From contig CAKTWE010000038.1 in the NCBI GenBank assembly GCA_934630385.1, positions 1 to 16,426 on the forward strand: a stretch of 16,426 nt of DNA, read 5' to 3'. The notes beneath the pieces were generated by a model. That model saw only the letters and a program-made list of their open reading frames with translations, did not search any database and was not told where the DNA came from. Numbering within the stretch: position 1 is the first letter of the stretch; each line of letters begins with the position of its first letter. A program made the translations under genes and the position numbers. Shown piece by piece: positions 1 through 7,486 of the stretch. The stretch comes from an uncultured Collinsella sp. (lineage in GTDB: Bacteria > Actinomycetota > Coriobacteriia > Coriobacteriales > Coriobacteriaceae).

Positions 1-3
1 AAA

Positions 4-80
4 TGGTGCCCCCAGCGGGATTCGAACCCGCGATATCCACCTTGAAAGGGTGGCGTCCTTGGCCGCTAGACGATGGGGAC
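4..80 (-). tRNA. tRNA-Glu (anticodon UUC)
   Basis: Read on the minus strand this folds as a complete cloverleaf. The acceptor arm GTCCCCA (80-74) pairs with TGGGGGC, the anticodon stem is CCACC/GGTGG with loop CTTTCAA, giving anticodon TTC (Glu, GAA/GAG codons), and the T arm contains GGTTCGAATCC. The discriminator base A is followed by an encoded CCA (complement of TGG at 4-6). It would decode glutamate codons, which are frequent in the neighbouring genes. A TATACT box lies 11-16 nt upstream of the 5' end. Confidence 0.97.
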
Positions 81-90
81 AGCGGGAAAG

Positions 91-96
91 AGTATA
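91..96 (-). promoter_or_regulatory. -10 box of the tRNA-Glu promoter
   Basis: On the minus strand TATACT sits 11-16 nt before the mature 5' end of the tRNA, the usual spacing for a short tRNA leader. No good -35 hexamer is visible 17 nt further upstream (the sequence there is about TACGCG), so the promoter is inferred mainly from the -10 and its position. Confidence 0.5.
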
Positions 97-140
97 GCAG
101 ACTTTTTTGTCGGCGCGTATATCGTTGGCAAACTGGAAAA

Positions 141-173
141 CCACCACAAAGGTACCTGTCCCCTTTGTGGTGG
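141..173. repeat. REP-like palindrome 1 (12-bp stem, loop with GGGGACAGGT core)
   Basis: CCACCACAAAGG (141-152) and CCTTTGTGGTGG (162-173) form a perfect 12-bp stem around the 9-nt loop TACCTGTCC. On the minus strand the apex reads GGGGACAGGTACC. It lies between the 3' end of murT-gatD and the tRNA-Glu promoter. A second hairpin at 7487-7517 has the same architecture and nearly the same core (GGGGTCAGGT) in the opposite orientation. Such cores are typical of repetitive extragenic palindromes mobilised by REP-associated Y1 transposases; that link is from general knowledge, not from this window. It could also help end transcription of murT-gatD, although no U-run follows. Confidence 0.6.
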
Positions 174-180
174 CGAGGTG

Positions 181-2358
181 TTAGGGGAGGAGCTTCATGG
201 CGGCGTCGTGGGCGGCGTGCTCGTAGGTGTCGTCGAGGGGCTTGAGCGGCAGCAGGGCTGTGGCCTGCGCATCGCCGCGGCGCTCGAGGGCGTGTGCGAT
301 CAGCCAGTCGGCGAGTTCGGGGTTTTTGGGCAGCGCCGGCCCGTGCAGGTACGTGCCGATCACGCCCTTGTAGACGAGGCCCTCAAAGCCATCGTCGCCG
401 TTGTTGCCGGTGCCCGTGACGACGGACGTTCCGAGCGGCGTGGCCGCTGTATCGAGCAGGGTGCGGCCGCCGTGGTTCTCGAATCCCACAAAGGGCTCGG
501 GCGCCAGGTCGGTCTTGACGGCTACGTTGCCGATCAGGCGGTCGGAGCCGCGTACGGTTTCGGCGGCAATGACCCCCAGACCCTCGATGCGATCCTCGCC
601 CATATAGTACGAACGGCCGAGCAGCTGATAGCCGCCGCAGATGGCAAGCAGTGTGCCGCCGTCTTCAACATAGGCCGCGACCTTGTCTTTTTGAGCGAGC
701 AGTTCATGTGCAACCGCCAGCTGGTCGCGATCGGAGCCACCGCCCATCATAACGATGTCGGCGTCGGTCAGGTCGAGCGTCTCGCCCATGTGGACTTCGT
801 CCACACGCACGGGAATGCCGCGCCAGGCGCAGCGGCGTTCGAGCGCGATAACGTTGCCGCCGTCGGCGTAGAGGTTGAGCGCATCGGGATACAGGTAGAC
901 GATGCGCAACGGGCGCGAAAGCTCGACCGGCGCAATATCGGTGGGGACAGCGCTACCATCGGCGGGCGTTACGGCGCAGGAGACAACCGAGCTCGCATCG
1001 GCGCCCTTAAGCTCGTCGAGCTCCTTGACCAGCGGCGGGAAGGCCGTGTAGTTGGCGACGGCGTAGAAGGTGTCATCGGCGGTCTCGTCTGCCACGGCGC
1101 CAATTGCCTGCGCGACGTCCGAGATAATGGCGGCGTCGATGCCGGCGTACTTGAGGCGCACCTGCATATCGTGTGCACGCGTGCCGCCGGCAAAGGCAAC
1201 AAGCCCCGGCGTGTCGGCGATCCGCTCGAAGTCGACGTCGTAGATCCAGGAGACATCGTGGCCGTCGGCACTGTTGTCGTTCAGGAAGAAAGCGCAGAGC
1301 CTGCCGCCTGCCGTTTTAATGGACTGGATCTGGCGATCGAAGCCCACGGGATTCTTGGCCAGGTTTGCCTCGACGGTACGGCCGGCGATCTCCCAGCGGC
1401 CCATGCGTCCGCCGGCGGGCACGTAGGCATCGAGCGTGGGCTGCAAGTGTGCCGTATCCACGCCTAACTCATGTGCGGCAAAGAATGCGGCGGCAACGTT
1501 ATAGACCATATATAAGCCGTTGTAGCGCGTGGCGATGTGCGCGGCTGGCGCGCTGGAATCAGATCCAAACACCAGGTCAAAACCATAGCCATCGCGACTG
1601 AGCTTCATATTCGTTACGCGGCGGACCAGTGCGGGGCGTGCCCAACCGCACGAGGGGCAATGGTAGGCGCCGAGTTGACCATACTGTACGTAGTCGTACT
1701 CCAACGGGGCGTTGCACTGCGAGCAAAAGCGCGAGTCGCTAATGCGGTCAGACTCGGTGTTGGTGGCGCCATCGATGCCAAAGGCAATACTCGCGTTGGG
1801 AACGCGCGCGGCAATCGAGGCGCACAGCGGGTCGTCGGCGTTGTAGATGAGCGTCGTTGCCGGCGAAAGCTCCAACGCGTGGGCGATGACCTCTTGGGTG
1901 TGATCGATCTCGCCATAGCGATCCAGCTGGTCACGGAACAGGTTGAGCAGCACGAAGTACGTCGGCTTGAGCTTGGGCAGGACGCGCACGGTGTAGAGCT
2001 CGTCGCACTCAAAGACGCCTACGCGCTTGCCGCTGCCGGCACGCTTGAGGCCGCTGCGCGCCTCGAGCAGGGTGCCCACCACGCCCGGCTCCATGTTGTT
2101 GCCGGCGCGGTTGCATACCACGGTGGCGCCGCTGGCGGCAACGGCGTCAGCAATCAGGTTGGAGGTGGTGGTCTTACCGTTGGTGCCGGTGATCACCACG
2201 CTGCGGTCGACAAGACTCGCCAGGTCGCTCAGCAGATAGGGGTTGATCTTCATGGCGATACGGCCGGGGAGTACGCCGCCCTGGCGCTTGAGGATGGAGC
2301 GCAGCCCCCAGCGAGCGATATCGCTCGAGGTGCAGGCAAGAGATGAGCGGAGGTTCAT
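181..2358 (-). CDS. MurT-GatD fusion: lipid II isoglutaminyl synthase, single chain
   Basis: This 725-aa protein joins two enzymes that are usually separate. Residues about 1-450 are MurT, a Mur-ligase-like ATPase: P-loop GTNGKTTT (58-65), a four-cysteine zinc ribbon (C212, C215, C234, C237) inserted in the central domain, and a C-terminal DUF1727 domain with a DVSWIYDVDFE motif (368-378) that probably supplies the catalytic-triad Asp. Residues about 483-700 are GatD, a class I glutamine amidotransferase: nucleophile C574 in AICGGYQLLG and H672 in GTYLHGP. Together they amidate the alpha-carboxyl of D-Glu in lipid II using glutamine and ATP, in the cytoplasm at the membrane. A variable linker (about 452-482) joins the halves. 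The start is chosen by AGGA nine nt upstream on the minus strand. It lies 45 nt after the preceding gene and is probably cotranscribed with it. The domain calls are firm; the fused state is read directly from one open frame. Confidence 0.95.
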   Translation of the reverse strand: MNLRSSLACTSSDIARWGLRSILKRQGGVLPGRIAMKINPYLLSDLASLVDRSVVITGTNGKTTTSNLIADAVAASGATVVCNRAGNNMEPGVVGTLLEARSGLKRAGSGKRVGVFECDELYTVRVLPKLKPTYFVLLNLFRDQLDRYGEIDHTQEVIAHALELSPATTLIYNADDPLCASIAARVPNASIAFGIDGATNTESDRISDSRFCSQCNAPLEYDYVQYGQLGAYHCPSCGWARPALVRRVTNMKLSRDGYGFDLVFGSDSSAPAAHIATRYNGLYMVYNVAAAFFAAHELGVDTAHLQPTLDAYVPAGGRMGRWEIAGRTVEANLAKNPVGFDRQIQSIKTAGGRLCAFFLNDNSADGHDVSWIYDVDFERIADTPGLVAFAGGTRAHDMQVRLKYAGIDAAIISDVAQAIGAVADETADDTFYAVANYTAFPPLVKELDELKGADASSVVSCAVTPADGSAVPTDIAPVELSRPLRIVYLYPDALNLYADGGNVIALERRCAWRGIPVRVDEVHMGETLDLTDADIVMMGGGSDRDQLAVAHELLAQKDKVAAYVEDGGTLLAICGGYQLLGRSYYMGEDRIEGLGVIAAETVRGSDRLIGNVAVKTDLAPEPFVGFENHGGRTLLDTAATPLGTSVVTGTGNNGDDGFEGLVYKGVIGTYLHGPALPKNPELADWLIAHALERRGDAQATALLPLKPLDDTYEHAAHDAAMKLLP

Positions 2359-2403
2359 GAAACCGTTCCTAACGTAAACGACATGGTCGGGTTGAGTGCG
2401 TCA

Positions 2404-3447
2404 CTAAAATCCGTAGCGGCGCGCAAATTCCTGGGCAAGCTGCGATACGTCTTCGCAGGCATTGGCCCAGGGGGCAAAGTCGGGAGTGTCCGAGATAATG
2501 CCGTCCGCTTCCCAAACGGCCTGGTGCGAAAGATCCCAGGGATCGCGTGGCTCGGGTCGGCAGGGAAGGTACGGTGTCTGGTACATGGGATTCAGCAAGA
2601 AGAACGCGCCGCCCTCGCAGCGGTTAGCGAACTCACGCAGCGCACGCACCGCCGGACGCATCTTGTTCGTTTTGAACAAGAGGATGGTGCGGGCGAGCAG
2701 GTACCAGGGGGAGTTCTCGAGTGCATCGGCTCCCACCTGTTCCTCGAGCTGGTGAGCCAGGGCAAAAAAGCCGTCCTGGTCTTCCAAGCGAGCGAGGGCG
2801 AGCAACACGGTGCCGGCAGCTCGGGTGGGATAGCCTTCTGCCTTAAGGACGCGGCGGGCGTAGTTGGCAGCAGCGCGGTAGCGGGCGCTCGCCATGCACA
2901 GCTGCGAGATGGCCTCGAGCGTGTGGAGCCACCCGATAAGCGCCGGCTCGCTCACGGTGAGATCTGCCGCCGTCACTCCGTCCATCAAAACCTTGTTGGC
3001 CCAGTAGTGCGGGGCCTCCATATCGAACCCGGGCACGCTTTGTTGGAGGTAATCGGCCGTGGTCGCTTCGAGCTTCATCAGGTCGCCCAGGCAGGCGTCA
3101 ACGGGCGTGTCGGCCAGGATGATGGCGAGCAGCTGCGCGTCGACGGCCAGTGCATCGACGCGGACAATCTTGAGCAGCTCATCGCGCATGTCGTCAAACA
3201 GGCGATTGCGCGTCTGCTCAAACTCCTCGTCGCTGCCCATGTCTTCGATGCGATGGAGCTCGTCGAGCAGGTGGCGATGAACACCGGCATAGGACAGCAG
3301 CGCCTGGGCATGCTCGGACTGCGCATACTTTTGGGGATTCGCACTCATGTCGTTATGGACAAGCTCGCGTGCTGCATCGGTGAGCTCGGGGTGCGACGCC
3401 AGATAGGTGCGCTCCAAGTAGGCGGGGATGTAGACGCTCGGATCCAT
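2404..3447 (-). CDS. Helical-repeat (TPR-like) protein, paralogue A, function unknown
   Basis: A 347-aa soluble protein with no signal peptide, membrane segment or catalytic motif that I recognise. It is rich in Ala, Leu and Glu and has regularly spaced amphipathic helices, as in TPR/alpha-solenoid proteins; the clearest repeat-like stretch is residues 170-225 with RYRAAANYARRVL. Residues 245-275 (SPWYLLARTILLF) and the end (FAPWANACEDV, about 324-334) have counterparts in the next gene upstream, so the two are tandem paralogues. Its ATG overlaps the TAA of that gene (TAATG, shared base 3447), which implies translational coupling; a GGGAGGGG Shine-Dalgarno lies inside the end of the upstream gene. 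MurT-GatD follows 45 nt after its stop. A scaffold or regulator role is only a guess. Confidence 0.85.
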   Translation of the reverse strand: MDPSVYIPAYLERTYLASHPELTDAARELVHNDMSANPQKYAQSEHAQALLSYAGVHRHLLDELHRIEDMGSDEEFEQTRNRLFDDMRDELLKIVRVDALAVDAQLLAIILADTPVDACLGDLMKLEATTADYLQQSVPGFDMEAPHYWANKVLMDGVTAADLTVSEPALIGWLHTLEAISQLCMASARYRAAANYARRVLKAEGYPTRAAGTVLLALARLEDQDGFFALAHQLEEQVGADALENSPWYLLARTILLFKTNKMRPAVRALREFANRCEGGAFFLLNPMYQTPYLPCRPEPRDPWDLSHQAVWEADGIISDTPDFAPWANACEDVSQLAQEFARRYGF

Positions 3448-4523
3448 TAGAGGTCCCCTCCCTTAAATGGAAGCCCCTGCTCGGCTGCGCGCAGGATGCG
3501 CTCGTCTATCTGGGAACGCACGATGTCGTTGGTGGCGACCCAGGCGGCAAAGCTGGCGTTGTCGGGAGCGCCCAAGCCCTCCTGCAGTACCGGCGTCGCC
3601 TCGGACAGTGCAAGGACGAGCTCGTCGGTGGAGCCTGTACCCACGTTGACGCGGGCATAGACGCCATCGGGAAACTCGGTTTGGAAGTAGAGCGCCTCGG
3701 CCGCGTGTGGACACGAGCGCGCAAGGATACGCAGGTAGTGCTCGGCGCCCTCGTAGTCCAGCTCGCGCCAGGCTGCGCTCATCAGTGCGATGAGCGTCCA
3801 CGGGTCCAAGTCGCGCTCCGCATCTTTGGGGCGGCGGCGCAGCGGGGTATTCGCGAGATAGGGTACGGAGTGGGCAGAGCGAAATCGCTTGAGCTCCTCA
3901 GCGGGGTATTCGAGCTTTGCCATGGCGAGCATCGCGGTGTGGCGGACGCCGGCGGGGTCGTTGGGCGCAAAGTCCAAGCTGCGATTCGCTGCCTCCAACG
4001 ACATGCGATAGCGTCCGCTAATGAGGGCGCGCGATGCAAGAGCGGCAAGCCAGCGCAGGTAGGGGCGGCGCATAAGGTCGCCTGCGGCTTCACGCTCGTA
4101 GGGGTCCTGCGTCGAGGCGATCTTGAGCGCGAGGTCATGCTCGACTTCATCGCGTTTGGATACCAAGTACTGTACGTATTCCTCGTTGGAGTCGGCGGTG
4201 AGGGCGCACAACATGCGCTGTGCATCCCAGTTGGCCGGATCGAGCGCGGCTGCCTCGCGGAGCATGTTCTCGGCTGCGGCCTCTTCCTGCTCGGCTTGGG
4301 CATCGTCGGGGATAAAGGGGATGCGGTAGTCGACAGCCTCGACCACCTTGGCAATCAGATGTCCGGCGCGGTCGCGATCATGCACGATGAGCGGCGCGGG
4401 GTTGCGGGTGAATTGTTCCATCAGACGCTCTACGGCGGCACCGTCGGTGAGCGGGATATTGTCGCGGCGCAAGGCCTCAAGAACGAGGCGATGGCAATCC
4501 TCTTGAATGGGATCGAATGCCAT
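3447..4523 (-). CDS. Helical-repeat (TPR-like) protein, paralogue B, function unknown
   Basis: A 358-aa predicted cytoplasmic protein and first gene of the minus-strand cluster. The frame opens at 4553, but AAAGGAGG lies just before the ATG at 4523, so the shorter form beginning MAFDPIQ is preferred. It aligns along its length with paralogue A: DAQRMLCALTAD (100-111) with DAQLLAIILAD, RYRMSLEAANRSL (171-183) with RYRAAANYARRVL, DPWTLIALMSAAW (240-252) with SPWYLLARTILLF, and FAAWVATNDIV (325-335) with FAPWANACEDV. Helix pairs at about 155-205 and 240-275 look like TPR units. I recognise no enzyme motif. The stop overlaps the next start, so A and B are probably made together and may form a heteromer. 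An AT-rich TATATATA tract at about 4560-4568 is the only promoter candidate. Confidence 0.85.
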   Translation of the reverse strand: MAFDPIQEDCHRLVLEALRRDNIPLTDGAAVERLMEQFTRNPAPLIVHDRDRAGHLIAKVVEAVDYRIPFIPDDAQAEQEEAAAENMLREAAALDPANWDAQRMLCALTADSNEEYVQYLVSKRDEVEHDLALKIASTQDPYEREAAGDLMRRPYLRWLAALASRALISGRYRMSLEAANRSLDFAPNDPAGVRHTAMLAMAKLEYPAEELKRFRSAHSVPYLANTPLRRRPKDAERDLDPWTLIALMSAAWRELDYEGAEHYLRILARSCPHAAEALYFQTEFPDGVYARVNVGTGSTDELVLALSEATPVLQEGLGAPDNASFAAWVATNDIVRSQIDERILRAAEQGLPFKGGDL

Positions 4524-5025
4524 GGGGCCTCCTTTGCTGCGGTTGGGGTTCAAATGTCTCTATATATAACGTTCTAGTTTACCCGCATGTGACGTGCCGG
4601 GGGAGCCGCGCTTGGACATGCACTGTTGCACCACGAAGACGGATGTCGCACAAATGTCGGTACCTTGGACGACCGAGTGGTATCACGGTGCCGCAAACGG
4701 TCGATTTTTGGCGGCGAACGGGGCGCATTTTGGAGGGGCACAGTCCTGCCCGGGATATGTGGTCAACCTTGATAAAACGTTTGCCCAGCTTGGGAGTATG
4801 AATGCCCCACGAGGGTCTTCAGGGGTAGAAAAAACGTTTCATCATTGTTGGCTTTAGGTGAATAACTGACCAACCAGAACGGTAAAATAGTGTTTGTCTG
4901 AGCGTTGAGATGTTTAGACATCGCGCATTGTCATCGCCGGCAACGCGCAAAACGGTCCTAACGGAGCCAATCGGGTGCTCCGTTATATACGCAAGTCTAA
5001 GAGGGGCTTGTTTAGGAGGCACAGT
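4524..5025. other. 502-nt intergenic region with doubtful small ORF and structured elements
   Basis: This separates the divergent minus-strand cluster and the Fe-ADH gene. A GTG-started frame at 4594-4857 (87 aa, or 79 aa from ATG 4618, with GGGGGAG 12 nt upstream) has no recognisable domain and its composition is not clearly coding. Within it CGACCG (4670-4675) and CGGTCG (4698-4703) form a stem followed by ATTTTT, a possible attenuator. AAACGTTT, itself a palindrome, occurs twice, 57 nt apart (4775-4782 and 4832-4839). Further on, GATGT/ACATC and AACGGAGC/GCTCCGTT stems precede the Fe-ADH. I could not identify a known riboswitch. Confidence 0.45.
4960..4984 (+). promoter_or_regulatory. Stem-loop in the Fe-ADH leader
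   Basis: AACGGAGC (4960-4967) and GCTCCGTT (4977-4984) are perfect complements around a 9-nt loop. The element ends 41 nt before the Fe-ADH start and is followed directly by ATATAC. It lacks the U-run of a terminator, so an operator or 5'-UTR element is more likely. No regulator can be named; I saw no clear Rex-type site. Confidence 0.4.
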
Positions 5026-6249
5026 ATGGGACGTTTTACCAATCCTCGCGATCTGTACTTTGGTGAGGGCGCTCGCCACGAGGTGAAGAACCTCAAGGGC
5101 AAGAAGGCCATCATCGTTTCTGGCGGCAGCTCTATGCGCCGCGGCGGGTTCTTGCAGGACGTCGAGGCCGACCTCAAAGAGGCCGGCATGGAGGTCAAGC
5201 TGTTCGAGGGCGTCGAGTCCGACCCGTCCATCGAGACGGTCATGAAGGGCGCCGAGGCCATGCGCGAGTTCGAGCCCGACTGGATTATCGCCATCGGCGG
5301 CGGCTCGCCCATCGATGCCGCTAAGGCCATGTGGGTCTTCTACGAGTATCCCGAGGAGTCCTTCGACAACATCATCCAGCCGTTCAGCTTCCCCGAGCTG
5401 CGTCAGAAGGCTCATTTCTGCGCCATCTCCTCTACCTCCGGCACCGCTACCGAGGTCACCGCGTTCTCCGTCATTACCGACTACGCCAAGGGCATCAAGT
5501 ACCCGCTGGCCGACTTCAACATCACCCCTGATGTCGCCATCGTCGATCCCGAGCTCACCTACACCATGCCCGCCAAGCTGTGCGCTCACACCGGCATGGA
5601 TGCTCTGACCCACTGCATGGAGGCCTACGTTTCCACCTTCGCCTCTATGTTCACCGATGCCAACGCTCTGCACGGCATCCGCGAGATCGTCGAGTGGCTG
5701 CCCAAGTCCTATGCTGGCGACCATGAGGCCCGTCAGCACATGCACGAGGCTCAGTGCATCGCCGGTATCGCCTTCTCCTCGGGCCTGCTCGGCATCGTTC
5801 ACTCCATGGCTCACAAGACCGGTGCTGCCTTCGAGAACGGCCACATCATCCACGGTGCTGCTAACGCCATGTACCTGGGCAAGGTCATCCAGTGGAACTC
5901 CAAGGATCCCCGTGCTGCCGAGCGTTACGCTTACGTGGCCAAGGAGATCCTGCACCTTCCCGGCGAGACCAACGAGGAGCTCATCGCTGCGCTCGTCCAG
6001 AAGATCCGCGACCTCAACGACCAGCTCAACATTCCGCAGTCCATCAAGGATTACGCAAATGGTGGCGTGAAGGTCGACGCCGAGAACCCGCAGATGGTTT
6101 CCGAGGAGGAGTTCCTCGCCAAGCTGCCCGAGATCGCCGCGAACGCCGAGACCGACGCCTGCACGCCGGAGAACCCGCGTGAGACCAAGGCTGCCGACTT
6201 CGAGAAGATCCTCAAGGCCTGCTACTACGACACCGACATCGATTTCTAA
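5026..6249 (+). CDS. Iron-containing alcohol dehydrogenase (type III ADH)
   Basis: A 407-aa cytoplasmic NAD(P)-dependent dehydrogenase of the Fe-ADH family; most likely it interconverts a short-chain aldehyde and alcohol, though the substrate cannot be read from sequence. The nucleotide-binding GGGSPIDAAK is at 91-100. Metal ligands by alignment with FucO are D192 and H196 in MDALTH, H259 in HSMAH, and H276 in HGAAN. A three-residue insertion relative to FucO precedes H276. AGGAGG lies 8 nt before ATG 5026, ruling out the in-frame ATG at 4975. The gene uses almost only C/G-ending codons (GCC, CTG, AAG, ATC), more biased than its neighbours, which suggests high expression. It is followed by a strong hairpin terminator and two GldA-type relatives. 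Family assignment is firm. Confidence 0.95.
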   Translation: MGRFTNPRDLYFGEGARHEVKNLKGKKAIIVSGGSSMRRGGFLQDVEADLKEAGMEVKLFEGVESDPSIETVMKGAEAMREFEPDWIIAIGGGSPIDAAKAMWVFYEYPEESFDNIIQPFSFPELRQKAHFCAISSTSGTATEVTAFSVITDYAKGIKYPLADFNITPDVAIVDPELTYTMPAKLCAHTGMDALTHCMEAYVSTFASMFTDANALHGIREIVEWLPKSYAGDHEARQHMHEAQCIAGIAFSSGLLGIVHSMAHKTGAAFENGHIIHGAANAMYLGKVIQWNSKDPRAAERYAYVAKEILHLPGETNEELIAALVQKIRDLNDQLNIPQSIKDYANGGVKVDAENPQMVSEEEFLAKLPEIAANAETDACTPENPRETKAADFEKILKACYYDTDIDF

Positions 6250-6271
6250 TCGACTCTTGTTATCGTAACGA

Positions 6272-6310
6272 GGGGCTCCGCACGTATCCGTACGGGGCCC
6301 CTTTCTTTTT
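6272..6310 (+). terminator. Rho-independent terminator after the Fe-ADH gene
   Basis: GGGGC-T-CCG (6272-6280) pairs with CGG-G-GCCCC (6293-6301), with a further partly paired apex, and TTTCTTTTT follows. It lies 22 nt after the stop. Only 23 nt separate its T-tract from the ATG of the next gene, so it may act as a partial terminator that lowers gldA expression relative to the upstream gene. Confidence 0.85.
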
Positions 6311-6333
6311 ACTTATTAGAGAATGGGATAAAA

Positions 6334-7434
6334 ATGGCTGCAATTTTCAATAGCCCCAGCAAGTACATCCAGGGCCCGGACGAGCTGGCCAAGCTCGGCT
6401 CCTATGTCGAGCCGCTCGGCGCTAAGGCCCTCGTTATCGTGACGCCTTCGGGCAAGAAGCGCGTCGGTGCCAAGATCGAGGGCGGCTTTGCCGAGGCTAA
6501 GGCCGAGCTGCTGTTTGAGGACTTTAACGGCGAGTGCTCCAAGGGCGAGGTCGATCGTCTGGTTGCGCTCGCTCGCGACAACGGTTGCGACATCATCGTC
6601 GGCGTCGGTGGCGGCAAGATCCTCGATACCGCTAAGGCTGTCGCCTACTACCTGGGGTCTCCGGTTATCATTTGCCCCACCATCGCCTCGACCGATGCAC
6701 CGTGCTCGGCACTTTCGGTGCTCTACACCGACGACGGCCAGTTCGATAAATATCTCTTCCTTAAGGCAAACCCCAACATTGTCCTGATGGATACGACGGT
6801 TATCGCGGCGAGCCCGGTGCGCCTGACGGTTTCCGGTATGGGCGATGCGCTCGCAACCTATTTCGAGGCCCAGGCGACGCACGATGCCGACGGCGGCACC
6901 TGCGCTGGCGGCAAGGGCGGTATGGCTGGTCTGGCGCTCGCCAAGCTCTGCTACGAGACGCTTATGGCCGATGGCGTCAAGGCCAAGGTTGCGCTGGAGA
7001 AGGGCGCGCTGACGCCTGCCGTCGAGCATATCATCGAGGCCAATACGCTGCTTTCGGGCATTGGCTTTGAGAGCTCGGGCCTTGCTGCTGCTCATGCCAT
7101 CCACAATGGCCTGACGATGCTGCCCGAGTGCCACGGCATGTATCACGGCGAGAAGGTCGCCTTTGGCACCATCGTCCAGCTGGTACTCGAGGATGCCCCG
7201 ACCGAGAAGCTCGAGGAAGTCTTGGGCTTCTGCATTGAGCTGGGCCTGCCGGTCACGATGAAGGAACTTGGCGTTGCCGAGCTTACGCGCGAGCAGGCCA
7301 TGATTGTCGCCGAGGCCGCCTGCGCGCCCGATGACACCATGTGCAACATGCCGTTTGAGGTGACGCCCGAGATGGTCGCAAACGCCATTCTGGGTGCCGA
7401 CGCACTGGGTCACTACTACCTTATGGATGAGTAG
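6334..7434 (+). CDS. gldA: Glycerol dehydrogenase, GldA family
   Basis: A 366-aa member of the type III dehydrogenases that interconverts glycerol and dihydroxyacetone with NAD(H), Zn-dependent in characterised homologues. The NAD-binding GGGKILDTAK lies at 92-101, the STDAPCSALSVLY active-site strand at 119-131, and the metal ligands D171 (GMGDALATYFEA), H254 (AAAHAIHNGL) and H271 (MYHGEKVAFG) match D173/H256/H274 of the Bacillus enzyme. Length is normal for the family. Shine-Dalgarno pairing is weak (AGAGAATGGG upstream). No room exists for a separate promoter between the preceding terminator and the ATG, so it is probably transcribed by read-through from the Fe-ADH gene. Its codon use is less biased than that of the Fe-ADH gene. 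Family certain; physiological substrate likely glycerol. Confidence 0.93.
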   Translation: MAAIFNSPSKYIQGPDELAKLGSYVEPLGAKALVIVTPSGKKRVGAKIEGGFAEAKAELLFEDFNGECSKGEVDRLVALARDNGCDIIVGVGGGKILDTAKAVAYYLGSPVIICPTIASTDAPCSALSVLYTDDGQFDKYLFLKANPNIVLMDTTVIAASPVRLTVSGMGDALATYFEAQATHDADGGTCAGGKGGMAGLALAKLCYETLMADGVKAKVALEKGALTPAVEHIIEANTLLSGIGFESSGLAAAHAIHNGLTMLPECHGMYHGEKVAFGTIVQLVLEDAPTEKLEEVLGFCIELGLPVTMKELGVAELTREQAMIVAEAACAPDDTMCNMPFEVTPEMVANAILGADALGHYYLMDE

Positions 7435-7445
7435 ACTAAGGTAAG

Positions 7446-7482
7446 AAAGGGGCAAAGTCGGCAGATGGCTTTGCCCCTTTTT
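7446..7482 (+). terminator. Rho-independent terminator after gldA
   Basis: AAAGGGGCAAAG (7446-7457) and CTTTGCCCCTTT (7469-7480) form a perfect 12-bp stem with an 11-nt loop; the T-tract overlaps the stem end (TTTTT at 7478-7482). It begins 11 nt after the gldA stop. Because the arms are symmetric with A-rich and T-rich ends, it could work on both strands. Confidence 0.9.
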
Positions 7483-7486
7483 GCAA

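Noticed and set aside
73..1467. A 464-codon plus-strand frame opposite murT-gatD
   Set aside because: Antisense shadow; the opposite strand carries P-loop, zinc-ribbon and amidotransferase motifs.
4675..4695. T-box-like string (AGTGGTATCACGG) in the intergenic region
   Set aside because: It only partly matches the T-box consensus, no specifier stem is visible upstream, and no synthetase or amino-acid gene follows.
4819..5955. A 378-codon minus-strand frame opposite the Fe-ADH gene
   Set aside because: Composition-driven antisense frame rich in Gly, Val and Leu, without a ribosome site or motif; the plus-strand Fe-ADH motifs are certain.
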